A stretch of DNA of 62,816 nt from an uncultured Opitutia bacterium (GTDB lineage Bacteria > Verrucomicrobiota > Verrucomicrobiia > Opitutales > Opitutaceae): positions 1 through 62,816 of the forward strand of contig CAIMFY010000040.1 in the NCBI GenBank assembly GCA_903840415.1. The letters run 5' to 3'. Positions 9,535 through 20,100 of the stretch are shown here, in pieces. Every line of letters begins with the position of its first letter. Within the stretch, counting starts at the first letter, position 1. A program made the translations under genes and the position numbers. The notes beneath the pieces are model-generated. The model made no database searches. It was not told the origin of the DNA and saw nothing but the letters and a program-made list of their open reading frames with translations.

Positions 9535-11193
9535 ATGTCGAGTCCTGTCACGGTTCACGCATTGGCGGCGCTGACGTTGAACGGCCTTGCACTGGGCAGC
9601 GTGATGCTCGCCGGCACACTCGCCGGCGAAAAATTCGTCGCGCGACGCGAACGCTGGATCATTGGCGCGCTCGCCGTCGGGCTCGCGGGCGATGTGGTTT
9701 TTTGGACCGGATTCTGGCACCCGCCGATCGGCCGCGGACTCGCCTGGAGCGCGCTCGCACTGGCCGTGGCGACGATCATCGCGCGGCGTGCGGCGGCGAA
9801 AAAGATTTTAGGTGAAGCCGCGCCGGTGGCACTGGGTGCGACGTTGTTCGTTTTTGCAGCGACCGCGTTGACGCTGCTTTACCCGCGCGCATCCGTCAGC
9901 GACACCGCCACGTTGCGCTTTCTGGCCTGGATGCCAGGCGACAACACCCTGCCACGCGTCCTCGCCGAGATCATCGACAGCGGCAACCCCACGCGCGTGC
10001 TCGGCGGCGACTGGCTCACGAGCGATCGACCGCCGCTGCAAACCGGCGTGACACTGCTCACATGGCCGTTGCTCAAAATGTGCGGCTGCGACCTCGATAC
10101 GGCATGCGCGACGGCGGGGATTTGGTTTCAGGCGCTGTGGTTCCCGACGGCCTGGCTGCTCTTGCGCGTGCTCGGCCTCACCGCGCGCGCCGCGGTCGGC
10201 GTGACGGCGGTGCTCGGGGCGACAGGATTTTTCGTCTTCAACACCACCTACGTGTGGCCGAAACTCGGCGGCGCGGCGTTCACCATGGCGGCGTTTCTGC
10301 TCTGGTTTTTTCGCAGCGACGGCGAAGAGAAATCCACGGCTCGGATCGTGGTCGGTGGCGCGTGCGCAGGTTGCGCGTGGTTGTCGCATGGCGGCGTGAT
10401 GTTCTCGCTGCTGGCGCTCGTGCCCTTCGTTATTTTCGAGCTGTTTCGTCGTAAAATGTGGCGCGCGTGGAAGTGGGCGGCGGTCGCGTTTGTGGTGCTC
10501 ACGACGCCTTGGCTGCTCTACCAGAAATTCTACTCCCCGCCCGGCAACCGACTCGTGAAATGGCACATCGCCGGCGTGATCCCGCCCGACGCGCGCACCG
10601 TACCGCAGGCGCTGCGTGATCGCTATCGCGAGATCGGCTGGAGCGGCGTGTGGAATGCGAGGAAACAGAATCTCCAGATGCTCGTACTCGGAAATTTCGG
10701 CGAATCGTTCGATTGGGCGGCCGACGCCGCCTCGCGGCGCACCAACGATATTTTCTTCCCGTTGCGCACGGCCGCAGCTTGGACGCTGGGGCTCGTCGCG
10801 CTGCCGTGGCTCGCGTGGCGACGCCGGAGCGAACTGCGCGGCTTCGTTCGAGCCCACGCGCTCAGCCTCGGCTGGTTGGTTGGCGGACTCGTGACCTGGG
10901 TCGCGTTGATGTTCTTTCCCCAGCAAGTCTTCACACACCAAGGCACGCTCGTCACCCAAGTGCTGCTACTGTGCCTGCTCGCCTCGTGGACGTGGCACGC
11001 CAGCCGAGTCTTTTTCGCGATCGTGGCGGCAGTGCAGTGCGCGGGATTTTGGGTGACGTGGGTCGGGCCGAGCACGGCGCCACTGGTGCCGCTCGATCCG
11101 CTCGCAGCGGGTGTGGCGGTGGGTGCGGGAGCGGCGTTGCTCGCATTTGCAGGTTGGGCGCTCGTCGCGCAGGAAACCCATTCAAACGCTTGA
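9535..11193 (+). CDS. GT-C-like (GT39/PMT-type) membrane protein
   Basis: A polytopic protein of 552 residues with about 12 hydrophobic segments. Unlike the previous pair it has two or three helices before the first long outer loop, which carries [16 protein letters not shown] and [13 protein letters not shown], reminiscent of the acidic loop and R-P-P-L motif of GT39-type mannosyltransferase-like proteins. It ends with a hydrophobic segment and short tail. A short A-G-G-T lies upstream of the ATG, one of the few ribosome-binding-like sequences in the region. It is the last GT-C-like gene of this first block. Confidence 0.7.
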   Translation: MSSPVTVHALAALTLNGLALGSVMLAGTLAGEKFVARRERWIIGALAVGLAGDVVFWTGFWHPPIGRGLAWSALALAVATIIARRAAAKKILGEAAPVALGATLFVFAATALTLLYPRASVSDTATLRFLAWMPGDNTLPRVLAEIIDSGNPTRVLGGDWLTSDRPPLQTGVTLLTWPLLKMCGCDLDTACATAGIWFQALWFPTAWLLLRVLGLTARAAVGVTAVLGATGFFVFNTTYVWPKLGGAAFTMAAFLLWFFRSDGEEKSTARIVVGGACAGCAWLSHGGVMFSLLALVPFVIFELFRRKMWRAWKWAAVAFVVLTTPWLLYQKFYSPPGNRLVKWHIAGVIPPDARTVPQALRDRYREIGWSGVWNARKQNLQMLVLGNFGESFDWAADAASRRTNDIFFPLRTAAAWTLGLVALPWLAWRRRSELRGFVRAHALSLGWLVGGLVTWVALMFFPQQVFTHQGTLVTQVLLLCLLASWTWHASRVFFAIVAAVQCAGFWVTWVGPSTAPLVPLDPLAAGVAVGAGAALLAFAGWALVAQETHSNA

Positions 11194-11245
11194 ACCCCAC
11201 CGCGGAATCCGGCCAACTCCACCCCTTGCGCTTCACACTCTCGGC

Positions 11246-12307
11246 ATGAAAAAAACGCTCCTCGTCACCGGCTCCTCCGGACTCATCGGCTCAGAAGTCT
11301 GCGTCTATTTTGCGCGCGAACTCGGCTACACCGTCCACGGCGTCGATAATAACCAGCGCGCCGTCTTCTTCGGTCCCCAAGGCGATACCCGCTGGAACCA
11401 GAGTCGCCTCGCCGCCGAGTTGCCCGGCTTCGTCCACCACGAACTCGACATCCGCGATCGCGCCGGCGTGCTCGCGCTCGTGCGCGAGGTGAAACCGAGT
11501 GTGATCGTCCACACCGCCGCGCAGCCGTCGCACGATCGCGCGGCGGCGATTCCGTTCGACGACTTCGATACCAACGCCGTCGGCACGCTCAATCTCCTCG
11601 AGGCCGCGCGGCAGGCCGCGCCCGAGTCGCCGTTCGTGCACATGAGCACGAACAAAGTTTATGGCGATGCGCCAAACCGCATCGCGCTCACCGAGCTCGC
11701 TACCCGCTGGGACTACGCCGATCCCGCTTATGAGCACGGCATCGCGGAGACGTTCACCATCGATCAATCGAAGCATTCGCTGTTCGGCGCGAGCAAGGTC
11801 GCCGCCGACGTGATGGTGCAGGAATACGGCCGCTACTTCGGCTTGCCAACGTGCGCGCTGCGCGGCGGCTGCCTCACGGGCCCGAACCACAGCGGCGTCG
11901 AACTGCACGGCTTCCTGAGCTACCTCGTGAAATGCAATCTCGAGGGCCGCGAATACCGCGTGTTTGGCTACAAAGGCAAACAGGTGCGCGACAACATCCA
12001 CTCGCTCGATGTCGCTCGCTTTATGGCGGTGTTCGTCGCCGCGCCGCGCGCCGGCGAGGTCTACAATCTCGGTGGCGGCAAGGCCAACAGCACCTCGATC
12101 CTTGAGGCGTTCAAGATTGCGGAGAAATTTACCGGGCAGGCACAGGTCTTCACCTACGTCGATCAAAACCGCGCGGGCGACCACATCTGCTACTACTCCG
12201 ATCTGCGAAAAATGCGCGCGCACTACCCAACCTGGGATATCACGCAGTCGCTCGAGGAAACCATCCGCCAGATCGTCGCGGCGTGGAAAACGCGAAACCG
12301 CGTCTGA
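11246..12307 (+). CDS. NAD-dependent sugar epimerase, CDP-tyvelose-2-epimerase-like (extended SDR)
   Basis: A 353-residue extended [11 protein letters not shown] at 8-15 binds NAD and STNKVYG at 134-140 holds the catalytic Thr/Ser region. The [17 protein letters not shown] block and [13 protein letters not shown] are hallmarks of the CDP-paratose/tyvelose 2-epimerase-like group. The expected YxxxK motif reads F180-G-A-S-K184, so the catalytic tyrosine is a phenylalanine; from memory this occurs in close relatives. No CDP-dideoxysugar genes lie in the window, so the substrate name is uncertain. A downstream ATG was used because the upstream part overlaps the previous gene out of frame. Confidence 0.8.
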   Translation: MKKTLLVTGSSGLIGSEVCVYFARELGYTVHGVDNNQRAVFFGPQGDTRWNQSRLAAELPGFVHHELDIRDRAGVLALVREVKPSVIVHTAAQPSHDRAAAIPFDDFDTNAVGTLNLLEAARQAAPESPFVHMSTNKVYGDAPNRIALTELATRWDYADPAYEHGIAETFTIDQSKHSLFGASKVAADVMVQEYGRYFGLPTCALRGGCLTGPNHSGVELHGFLSYLVKCNLEGREYRVFGYKGKQVRDNIHSLDVARFMAVFVAAPRAGEVYNLGGGKANSTSILEAFKIAEKFTGQAQVFTYVDQNRAGDHICYYSDLRKMRAHYPTWDITQSLEETIRQIVAAWKTRNRV

Positions 12308-12390
12308 CGGGTCGCCGCCGCGAATTTTAGCGCCGGAAAGTTCCGCGTTTCCTTTCGAGGTTTTCGTGTCTTTTGTGACGTTCTCAAGCC

Positions 12391-13185
12391 ATGTCTGACT
12401 TCAAAAATTTCTTCGGTGTCGCCCCGTCCGATCAAAACGCCCTCGATGTTTTCTCCGGCGAATGGTCGTCGTCGCCGCCAGCCAGCCGACCCGAGTTGAA
12501 GGCTGGCGCTACGCCGCTTTTCGACGACCCGCGCCTCACGTGGGCCGGCGATCGTTTCGGAGAGATGGGCCTCACCGGCGGGTTCGCCGGCCGCGACGTC
12601 CTCGAACTCGGCCCGCTCGAAGGCGGCCACACCTATCTCCTTGATCGGATGGACGCGAAATCGGTCACTGCCGTCGAAGCCAGCTCGCGCGCTTACCTCA
12701 AATGCCTGGTCGCAAAAGAGACTTTCGGGATGAGTCCCCGGGCACGATTTCTCCTCGGCGATTGCCTCGAATACCTGCGCGCCACCGACCGCACCTTCGA
12801 CATCGGCGTCGCCTGCGGTATCCTCTACCACCAGACCAATCCGGTCGAACTGCTCGAACTTCTCACTAAGCGTTGTGGTGCAATCTTCCTGTGGACGGTG
12901 TTCTACGATCCCGAGTTCGTTGCTAAAAACCCGGTGCCCGGCGCGAAATTTTCCGAGGCGCTCGCGATGGAGCACGCCGGATTCAAGCACACAGTCCACC
13001 GCTTCAATTACGGCCCGTCGCTCGATTGGAAAGGTTTTTGCGGCGGCGGCGAAGTCTTCAGTTACTGGATGGAAAAGGCCGAGATTCTCGCCGCACTCAC
13101 GCAGTTTGGATTCGGCGATTTTCACACCCAGCAGCAACCCAACATCCACGGCAGCGCGCTCCTGCTCACGGCCCGGAAGATCTGA
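12391..13185 (+). CDS. Class I SAM-dependent methyltransferase
   Basis: A soluble protein of 264 residues. The SAM-binding segment is VLELGPLEGGHT near 70-81, followed by an acidic strand end at V-E-A and a G-D-C-L-E-Y segment, and the post-motif loop C-G-I-L-Y-H-Q-T-N-P, typical of small-molecule or sugar methyltransferases of the DUF1698/methyltransf_11 kind. The central G-x-G is modified to G-P-L-E-G-G. It follows the epimerase by 83 bases that contain a pyrimidine-rich low-complexity stretch but no clear terminator. Its place among glycan genes suggests O-methylation of a sugar or lipid-linked intermediate (inference). Confidence 0.75.
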   Translation: MSDFKNFFGVAPSDQNALDVFSGEWSSSPPASRPELKAGATPLFDDPRLTWAGDRFGEMGLTGGFAGRDVLELGPLEGGHTYLLDRMDAKSVTAVEASSRAYLKCLVAKETFGMSPRARFLLGDCLEYLRATDRTFDIGVACGILYHQTNPVELLELLTKRCGAIFLWTVFYDPEFVAKNPVPGAKFSEALAMEHAGFKHTVHRFNYGPSLDWKGFCGGGEVFSYWMEKAEILAALTQFGFGDFHTQQQPNIHGSALLLTARKI

Positions 13186-13263
13186 CGGAGGCGTTCCGAT
13201 CCGACGCGCAACGCTACACCGCGTTTGACGAATCTTGGCCAACGCGCCACCGTGCCATCTGTC

Positions 13264-13986
13264 ATGGTCAACGCCAACCGTCCCACTCTCGTCGTCAGGT
13301 TCATTTGGGGCTGCGCACTCAGTCTGGCCGGCCATGGTTTCGCGCAAAGCGAGTTGCCGAAAAGCTCGCCGTTCCTATCCGCCGGAACACCGGCCGCCGC
13401 GAGCGCGCCGGGCGAGAGCATTGAGTTTGCCGCCGTCCGCACCATCGGCAAGCGCACCGAAATAGACCTCTACGACACGCAGGGAAAAAAGAATCACTGG
13501 ATTCCACTCGGCGGCACGGCCGACGGCATGACCGTGGTGACTTACGATGCGCGCCGCGATCAGGTCACGGCGACCATCGGCGGCGTCCAAAAACTGCTTA
13601 CGCTGCGGCAAACTCACGGCGGCACCGCTGGTAATGTCGCGGTTACGATTCCGCCTGGGATGGACTTCTCGAAGGCGACGCCATCGCCGCCAGCCGCAGC
13701 TGCTCCCATCCCGATCCCGACCGATACTACACCCAGCACCGATGCCAACGCGACGCCAGCCACGCCATCCGCAACTCCGGCGCAACCAGCAGCGCCGCTG
13801 ACGATCGCGCGACAGGAAGAGGAAGCCCGTATGCTCGTCAGCGATCTCCTTGAAATCGGCATGGCCCAGCGCAAAGCCTACGAGGAAAAACAAAAACAGG
13901 CGGCCAGCCCGACCGCCATGCCGGCGCAGTCATTACCGGCAGCAGCACCCGCGCCGATTCCGAGTAGTCCGCCCGGAGGCGAGTGA
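13264..13986 (+). CDS. Secreted Ala/Pro-rich hypothetical protein
   Basis: A 240-residue protein with a cleavable signal peptide ending near A-Q about residue 28. A beta-rich domain follows (I-E-F-A-A-V-R-T-I-G...W-I-P-L-G-G), then long Ala/Pro/Thr-rich linkers around a short helical stretch, R-Q-E-E-E-A-R-M-L-V-S-D-L-L-E-I-G. The layout resembles accessory proteins of secretion or pilus systems, but I do not recognise the family. An in-frame start 13 codons upstream exists; the chosen ATG places the signal peptide close to the N-terminus. It overlaps the next gene (GTGA), so the pair is probably co-expressed. Confidence 0.65.
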   Translation: MVNANRPTLVVRFIWGCALSLAGHGFAQSELPKSSPFLSAGTPAAASAPGESIEFAAVRTIGKRTEIDLYDTQGKKNHWIPLGGTADGMTVVTYDARRDQVTATIGGVQKLLTLRQTHGGTAGNVAVTIPPGMDFSKATPSPPAAAAPIPIPTDTTPSTDANATPATPSATPAQPAAPLTIARQEEEARMLVSDLLEIGMAQRKAYEEKQKQAASPTAMPAQSLPAAAPAPIPSSPPGGE

Positions 13987-14411
13987 GCGATTTCAAACGC
14001 ATTGGCCCCGCCGCAATGAACGCTTCGCCCGTCACTCCGCCCGCTCCGCCGGATGACTCGCCACCCGGCTCCCTTCGCGATGCAGCAAAAAACGCGCTGC
14101 GTTATTGGGAAGTCCGCCGCCTCGGCTACAATCTCGTCCTCACGGCGATCGCGGTGGGTTGGGTCGTTTTCACCTGGCCGCATTTCCGGCCGGCCTTCAA
14201 CTGGGCGGCTGCGCTGAAGCTGTTTGGCTTGGCTGCGCTGGCGAACGGTTGTTATTGCGCCGCCTATCCTGTCGATCTCGCCATGCAGTGTTCGCCGACG
14301 CGCGATGTCTGGCTGCGCCGCCGGTGGATTCTCTGGTGCGCCGGGATGCTCTTCTCCGCCGCCCTCGAGTATTACTGGATCGCCGACGAAATTTATCCCG
14401 ACGCGGGGTGA
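13983..14411 (+). CDS. Small membrane protein of unknown function
   Basis: A 142-residue protein with a Pro-rich cytoplasmic start, then two or three hydrophobic segments (about 49-67, 75-95 and 113-128). No motif is recognised. The GTG start overlaps the stop of the secreted Pro-rich protein, which suggests a functional pair at the inner membrane. It ends the long same-strand run that opens the window; the next gene is on the other strand. Confidence 0.6.
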   Translation: MSDFKRIGPAAMNASPVTPPAPPDDSPPGSLRDAAKNALRYWEVRRLGYNLVLTAIAVGWVVFTWPHFRPAFNWAAALKLFGLAALANGCYCAAYPVDLAMQCSPTRDVWLRRRWILWCAGMLFSAALEYYWIADEIYPDAG

Positions 14412-14439
14412 GGCGGCGGCCAATCCAGTAGGCGCACGC

Positions 14440-15120
14440 TTACGCCGGCGGCTTCATGCCCCACGCGTAGGCCCAGAAATCGAGCCGGCCGGCGACGCGC
14501 ACCTCGGCGAAACCGGCGCGTTTCAAAAATGTTTCGAGCTCGGGTTGTGTGGAGCATTTCGAAATCTGCGCGGGGCGCGCCGCGGGCGAAAATTTCGTGC
14601 GGCTCTCTTCAAACACCTCCCAGCCTTTTTTGGACGCAAGGTCGACGTTGTCGCAGTAAAAGCGGCCACCGGGCTTGAGCACGCGGAGCGCCTCGAGCAC
14701 GTAGCCATAGCGATCCCATTCCTCGAGGTGCATGAAGACCACCGTCGAATAAACGGCCTCGACCGAGTTATCCGGGATGGGTTGTAGATCGTAGCCGGAG
14801 ACTTCCTGCAGCCGGACGTTGCCGAGGCCAAGCAGCCGGCGCTTCGCGATGCCGAGCATGTTGGCCGACACATCGCAACCGATCCATTCCTGCACGAAGG
14901 GCGCGAGCACGCGGCCCACGCGGCCCACGCCACAGCCGATTTCCAAAAACGTGTCGGTGGGCCGGATGCCTATGGTCGCGCGGAGGATGGCGAGCGTGTC
15001 CTCGGCGTCGGCGTGAAACTTGTCCTCGTCGGTGTAACCCGACACGACCATGTAGGCGTCGTCCCTCGTGCCGGAGAGGGCGGTCCAGACGGATTTGTAG
15101 TCGCCGCGAAGCTGGCTCAT
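14440..15120 (-). CDS. Class I SAM-dependent methyltransferase
   Basis: A soluble protein of 226 residues with motif I FLEIGCGVGRVGR, then G-C-D-V-S as the acidic ribose-binding strand end, and V-F-M-H-L after motif IV, as in methyltransf_25/11 enzymes. The start was placed at MSQLRGDYKS because the 52 codons upstream translate the low-complexity spacer. It is transcribed away from an SDR epimerase gene across a purine/pyrimidine-skewed spacer. The substrate is unknown; sugar or lipid methylation is inferred from context. Confidence 0.75.
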   Translation of the reverse strand: MSQLRGDYKSVWTALSGTRDDAYMVVSGYTDEDKFHADAEDTLAILRATIGIRPTDTFLEIGCGVGRVGRVLAPFVQEWIGCDVSANMLGIAKRRLLGLGNVRLQEVSGYDLQPIPDNSVEAVYSTVVFMHLEEWDRYGYVLEALRVLKPGGRFYCDNVDLASKKGWEVFEESRTKFSPAARPAQISKCSTQPELETFLKRAGFAEVRVAGRLDFWAYAWGMKPPA

Positions 15121-15224
15121 GCGAAAGAGTGAATGGGAGGGCAAAAGGGAAAGGGAAGAGGAAAAACCGCGCCCGGGCTCACTTTCAACTCCACTTCCAC
15201 CCGCACTTTCACTTTCAATTTCGT
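15121..15224. repeat. Low-complexity purine/pyrimidine-skewed spacer between divergent genes
   Basis: The left half of this 104-base divergent spacer is almost pure purine with GGGAAA-like repeats. The right half is pyrimidine-rich with repeated ACTTTC/ACTTCC units. It must carry both promoters, but no convincing -35/-10 pair is visible. Confidence 0.6.
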
Positions 15225-16292
15225 ATGCGAATCCTGATTTCCGGTGTGTGCGGCTTTGTCGGCAGCACACTGGCACGCGAACTCGCGGCGCGCGGCCACA
15301 CCGTCAGCGGCTTCGACAATTTCATCCGTCCCGGCAGTGAGATGAACCGCGCCGCGCTAAAGAAAGCCGGGGTTAGCTTGTTCCACGCCGATCTCCGGGC
15401 GCCGAGCGATCTGGAAACCGTGCCCGCCGCCGACTGGGTGATCGATGCCGCGGCGAATCCGAGCGTGCTCGCCGGCGTCGATGGCCGCACGAGTTCGCGC
15501 CAACTCGTCGAGCACAACCTCGGCGGCACCGTCAACCTCCTAGAATTCTGCAAAACGCATCGCGCCGGTTTCGTGCTGCTGAGCACGAGCCGCGTTTATG
15601 CCATCACGCCACTGGCGGAGTTGCCCGTCGAGGTGAACGACGGGGCGTTTCGCCCGAAACCGGAGGCCGAGCTTCCGCCCGGACTGAGCCCGGCGGGAGT
15701 GCGAGAGACATTTTCGACGCAGGCGCCGGTCTCGCTCTACGGAGCGACGAAGCTTGCGAGCGAAGCGATCGCCCTTGAATACGGCGAGACGTTTGGCCTG
15801 CCCGTTTTCGTGAATCGATGCGGCGTGCTCGCCGGTGCGGGCCAGTTCGGCCGGGCCGATCAGGGGATTTTTTCGTTTTGGATCAATTCGTGGCGTGCGC
15901 AGCAGCCGCTGAAATACATCGGGTTCGGCGGGCACGGCCATCAGGTGCGCGACTGCCTGCACCCTCGCGACTTGGTGCCCCTGATCGAAAAACAACTGGC
16001 CGCGCCGAAGTTCGCGGCAGCTGACCGGATCGCCAATTTTGCAGGCGGCGCTGGCTCGGCCATCTCTTTGCGCCAACTCAGCGACTGGTGCACCGCGCGA
16101 TTCGGGCCGCAGGCCGTCGCCACGGATTCGGCGCCGCGCCCATTCGATCTCCCGTGGGTCGTGCTCGACTCGGCCAAAGCTGACCGTTTGTGGGGCTGGC
16201 GACCGGCGACGCCAGTCGGAGCGGTCCTCGACGAAATCGCCGTGCACGCCGAACAGAATCCCGCGTGGCTCGAACGCTCAGCCCCGTTTTGA
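15225..16292 (+). CDS. NAD-dependent epimerase/dehydratase (extended SDR)
   Basis: A 355-residue extended SDR with SGVCGFVG at 6-13, catalytic region STSRVYA around 120-126, and a canonical Y172-G-A-T-K176. The G-H-Q-V-R-D-C-L-H-P-R-D segment is typical of nucleotide-sugar epimerases of the paratose-2-epimerase-like class. The C-terminal domain fits NDP-sugar binding. The first 32 codons of the longer frame only translate the repetitive spacer, so the later ATG was used. It is followed two bases later by a GT2 gene; together they probably make and use one sugar. The exact sugar is unresolved. Confidence 0.8.
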   Translation: MRILISGVCGFVGSTLARELAARGHTVSGFDNFIRPGSEMNRAALKKAGVSLFHADLRAPSDLETVPAADWVIDAAANPSVLAGVDGRTSSRQLVEHNLGGTVNLLEFCKTHRAGFVLLSTSRVYAITPLAELPVEVNDGAFRPKPEAELPPGLSPAGVRETFSTQAPVSLYGATKLASEAIALEYGETFGLPVFVNRCGVLAGAGQFGRADQGIFSFWINSWRAQQPLKYIGFGGHGHQVRDCLHPRDLVPLIEKQLAAPKFAAADRIANFAGGAGSAISLRQLSDWCTARFGPQAVATDSAPRPFDLPWVVLDSAKADRLWGWRPATPVGAVLDEIAVHAEQNPAWLERSAPF

Positions 16293-16294
16293 CC

Positions 16295-17050
16295 ATGCCG
16301 GACGCATCGAGCCCGCTGACCCTTTTTTCGGTCGTCATCCCTGCTCGCGACGAGGAGGCATCGTTACCCCCAACGTTGCGGTCGATCTATGCCAAATTTT
16401 TGCGCGAGGAGATTCCGCACGAAATCATCGTGGTGGACGACGGGAGCAAGGATCACACCTGGGCGGTGTTGCAGTCGCTTCGCGAAGAAATTCCGACGCT
16501 CGTGCCGATCCAAAACCCCGGTCCGCACGGTTTCGGCCGCGCGATTGTGCATGGTTTCGGACATCTCCGCGGCGATGCGGTCGTGGTGATGATGGCCGAT
16601 GCGTCAGACTCGCCGGCCGACGCCGTGCGCTACTGGCGGCTGCTCGGTGAAGGCTACGAGTGCGTGTTCGGCAGCCGCTTCGTGCGCGGCGGACGCGTGG
16701 TCGACTACCCGCGGGTGAAGCTGTTCGTCAACCGACTCGCGAATCTCTTCATCCGCGTGCTGTTTCGCCACGGGCTCAACGACACGACAAACGCGTTCAA
16801 AGCCTACCGCCGCCATGTGATTGAGGGCTGCCGCCCGTTTCTGGCGCCGCATTTCAACCTCACGGTTGAACTCCCGCTCAAGGCGATCGTCCGCGGCTAC
16901 ACGTGGGCGCTCACGCCCATCTCCTGGGAGAACCGAAAACACGGCGTCGCCAAGCTCAAGATCAAGGAAATGGGCAGTCGGTATTTCTTCATCTGCATGT
17001 ATGTCTGGCTGGAGAAATACTTCAGCCGGGGCGACTACCGACGTAAGTGA
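16295..17050 (+). CDS. GT2 glycosyltransferase, DPM1-like
   Basis: A single-domain GT-A enzyme of 251 residues. The N-terminal strand FSVVIPARDEEASLP, V-V-D-D-G-S-K-D-H-T at 47-55 and the metal site A-D-A-S-D at 101-105 are present. Two hydrophobic stretches near the C-terminus (R-Y-F-F-I-C-M-Y-V) may associate with the membrane. The T-N-A-F-K-A-Y-R and W-E-N-R-K-H-G motifs match polyprenyl-phosphate glycosyltransferases. It is coupled to the upstream epimerase. Product and carrier are inferred, not shown. Confidence 0.85.
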   Translation: MPDASSPLTLFSVVIPARDEEASLPPTLRSIYAKFLREEIPHEIIVVDDGSKDHTWAVLQSLREEIPTLVPIQNPGPHGFGRAIVHGFGHLRGDAVVVMMADASDSPADAVRYWRLLGEGYECVFGSRFVRGGRVVDYPRVKLFVNRLANLFIRVLFRHGLNDTTNAFKAYRRHVIEGCRPFLAPHFNLTVELPLKAIVRGYTWALTPISWENRKHGVAKLKIKEMGSRYFFICMYVWLEKYFSRGDYRRK

Positions 17051-17163
17051 CAGCCATGTGCCAGCGGCACGAAATAGTCTCATAATTGCAAGGAATCGGC
17101 ACTGGACTTGCATTATAAGTCGGCCGAAAAAAAAATCTGTCAGGCAATTATAACGCTGTTCCC
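17051..17163 (+). promoter_or_regulatory. A/T-rich leader of the TonB-dependent receptor gene with A9 tract and inverted repeat
   Basis: This spacer is clearly poorer in G+C than its surroundings. It contains an 8-base inverted repeat, ATAATTGC (17082-17089) and GCAATTAT (17144-17151), a run of nine A (17127-17135), and GTGCC-AGC-GGCAC. These are plausible operator or promoter elements for the receptor gene, but no -35/-10 pair with good spacing can be assigned. Confidence 0.35.
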
Positions 17164-20100
17164 ATGAACCCACCCACCCATATCCCGTTTGATCCGACCG
17201 CCCCCATGTTGCGCGCGGTTGTTTTGTTTATTGGATTCGCCTTCGCACCGTTTGCGCTCGCTCAGGGCGTCGTCACCGCCGGCTTGACCGGCATCGTGCG
17301 CGACAATGGCGGTAAACTGATCGCCGGCGCCGCAGTCACCGCGGTGCACACGCCGACCGGCACCAGCTACGATGCCAAAACGACCGAGGCTGGCCGTTAC
17401 AACTTCCGTGGCTTGATCGCGGGCGGCCCCTACACCGTCTCGATCGCGGCCAGCGGTTTTAAGCCGGTTGAACGCACCGACCTCATGACGCAGCTCGGTC
17501 AGGATCTCGCCGTGGATTTCGCGCTCGAGAACTCCTCGGTCGTGGTGATGGAAAAATTCACCGTCAGCGGCCAACCCGGCGAGCTCAATGGCAATGCCAC
17601 CGGCGCCGGCTCGCTCCTCGACTCCATGCGGCTCGCCTCGAAACCAACGACGCAGCGCTCCCTCGCCGACCTCGTGAGCGCCTCTTCCTTCGTCACCCTC
17701 GCCTCGCTCTCGAGCGCGAATGACCGCGAAGAAGCCCACATCGTCGCACTCGGACAGAACAACCGCTACAACTCCGTTCTGATCGACGGCTCGCCCATCA
17801 ACGATCAGTTCGGCCTCAACGGCACCGGCCTCGCCTCCTTCTTCAACCCGCTCTCGATCGATGTCATCGACCAGCTCGCCATCGACGTCTCACCCTACGA
17901 CACCCGCCAGAGCGGTTTCACCGGCGCCGCCGTCAACGCCGTCACCAAAAGCGGCACGAACACGTTCCACGGCTCGCTTTACTACGACATCTCGAAAGAC
18001 AAGATCCTCGGCTTCCGCGGCCAAGGCGGGGATGTGGCCGTCGGCCCGACGCAAGGCATCGTGCCGGCCCTCAAGCGCGAAACCAAAGGATTCACCTTTG
18101 GCGGACCGATCCTGAAGAACAAATTGTTCTTCTTCGTTAACTATGAGAAATTTATCCGCGTCGCACCCGCTCTTACCTCCGGCTTGAATCCTGACGCCGC
18201 CGACGTGGCCGCGATTAATGCGGGCATTGCCGCGATCACTTCGGCTGTCGGCAAGGGCGCGAACTTCGGCACCTACAGCCAGAATATCGTCAATCAGGCG
18301 CAGGAAGAGAAGAAGCTCGCCAAGCTCGACTGGAACATCATCTCGGGCCAGCGCCTTTCCGTTCGCTACAGCGAGACTCCGGGCACTGTGCCACAATTCG
18401 GCGACTTCGGCTTGGCCAGCTTTGGATCCGGCATCCTCACCAACTCCGGTGGCGGAACGTCGGTATACAGCTCCGCGTTCTATTCTCAAATCCGCAAAGA
18501 GCGGAACATCACCGCCACGCTCACGAGTCAATGGACCCAGAATTTCAAGACAGAGCTGCGTCTCGGCAACGTGAAGCAGGATCAGTATACTCCCATTGTC
18601 GCCACGCTACCCCAGGTTCGCATCTTTGGCATCAACGGCACCAACCAAGCTGGCGCCCGGATCACCAACGGCGTGCTCGAAATGGGCACCGACCAGTTCC
18701 GCATGGGCAATCAGGTCAATGCCAAGACGAAAACCTATAGCGCCGTCGGCGACTATTTCATGGGCAACCTCACGTTCAGCGGCGGCGCGCAATACGAGAA
18801 AAACAACGACTATAATCTCTTCCGCGCCGGTTCTTTCGGCATCTTCGACTACGCCAATATCGCGGCGTTTCAGGCTGACACTGCCAACGGTTTCAGCCGC
18901 GCCTATTACGTGCAAGGCACACCCGAAGCCGACGTCAGCGACTCCTCGATCCTCGGCATCTTCGGCCAGGCCAAGTGGGAAGTGGTGCCTCGCCTCTCAC
19001 TCTCGGCTGGCGTTCGCGAAGACATCGTCGGCAGCAGCACTCGTCCTCCCTTTAACCAGACGTTCATGAACCGATTCGGCTATGCCAACAACGGCACCAT
19101 TGATGGCGTAAGTGTGACCTCGCCCCGCCTCAGCTTCAACTGGGGTGTCGATGAAAGCCGCTCCACGCAGCTTCGCGGTGGCATCGGCCACTTCCTCGGC
19201 CGTGCGCCCTGGGTCTTCTTCTCGAATTCCTACTCCGCCCCCGGCGTCGGTCGCTACACCGACATCCAAAGCTCGGGCAGCCTCACCACCTATCTCAAAA
19301 ATTCCTTCGATCCCACGAACCCGATCGGTGTCGCGCCCTCGATTCCCGCGACCGGCCGCTTCGAAGTCGATCTCACCGACGACAAGATCAAACTCCCGTC
19401 CGTCTGGCGCGGCAACTTCGCAATCGATCGCAAACTCCCCTTCTGGAACTCAACGCTCACGCTCGAAGCGATTCAGTCATACAACGACGCGGCGCTGTTC
19501 ATCACGAACGATAACCTCCTGCCGACGACGCTGGGCGCTGATGGCCGCCAGCGTTTCGCCGGTAACGTAAACACCCTCGCCAACGCCCGTTTCCCCGAAT
19601 TCCTCAACGTCTATCATGTGAAGAACGTCCGCACCGGCGAGTCCCGCTACATCACGCTCAACTGGGATCGCCCGCTGAAGGAACACTGGGCGGCCAATTT
19701 CAGCTACACGCGCGGCCGCTCCACTGAGGCGTCATCCATGGGTCAGACCACCGCCTCCGGCATGTGGCAGCGCAATTCGGTCTTTAACCAGAACGCCGTC
19801 GAAGAAGCGCATTCCGACTACGAAGTGCCGAATCGCGTCCAAACCAGCGTCACGCGCGAATTTGTTTACAATAAAAATTGGAAGACCGCCGTCACACTCT
19901 ACTACGAGGGCCACACGGGGAATCCGTTCAGCTACGTCTACAGTACCGACCTCAACGGCGACAGTCAGAGCAGCAACGATCTCATCGCCGTCCCGACTGG
20001 GGCGACCGATCCCCGTTTTGATTTCTCGTTGATGAGCGCCGCCGACCAAGCCGCCTACTTCGCCTTCATGCAGAGCACTGGTCTCAACAAGTTTGCAGGC

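Noticed and set aside
11246-12307. Definite CDP-tyvelose epimerase (rfbE)
   Set aside because: No CDP-sugar pathway genes in the window and the active-site Tyr is Phe; only the family assignment is kept.
15129-15224. N-terminal extension of the epimerase rich in His and Phe
   Set aside because: Translation of ACTTTC-type repeats; the Rossmann fold starts at the downstream ATG.
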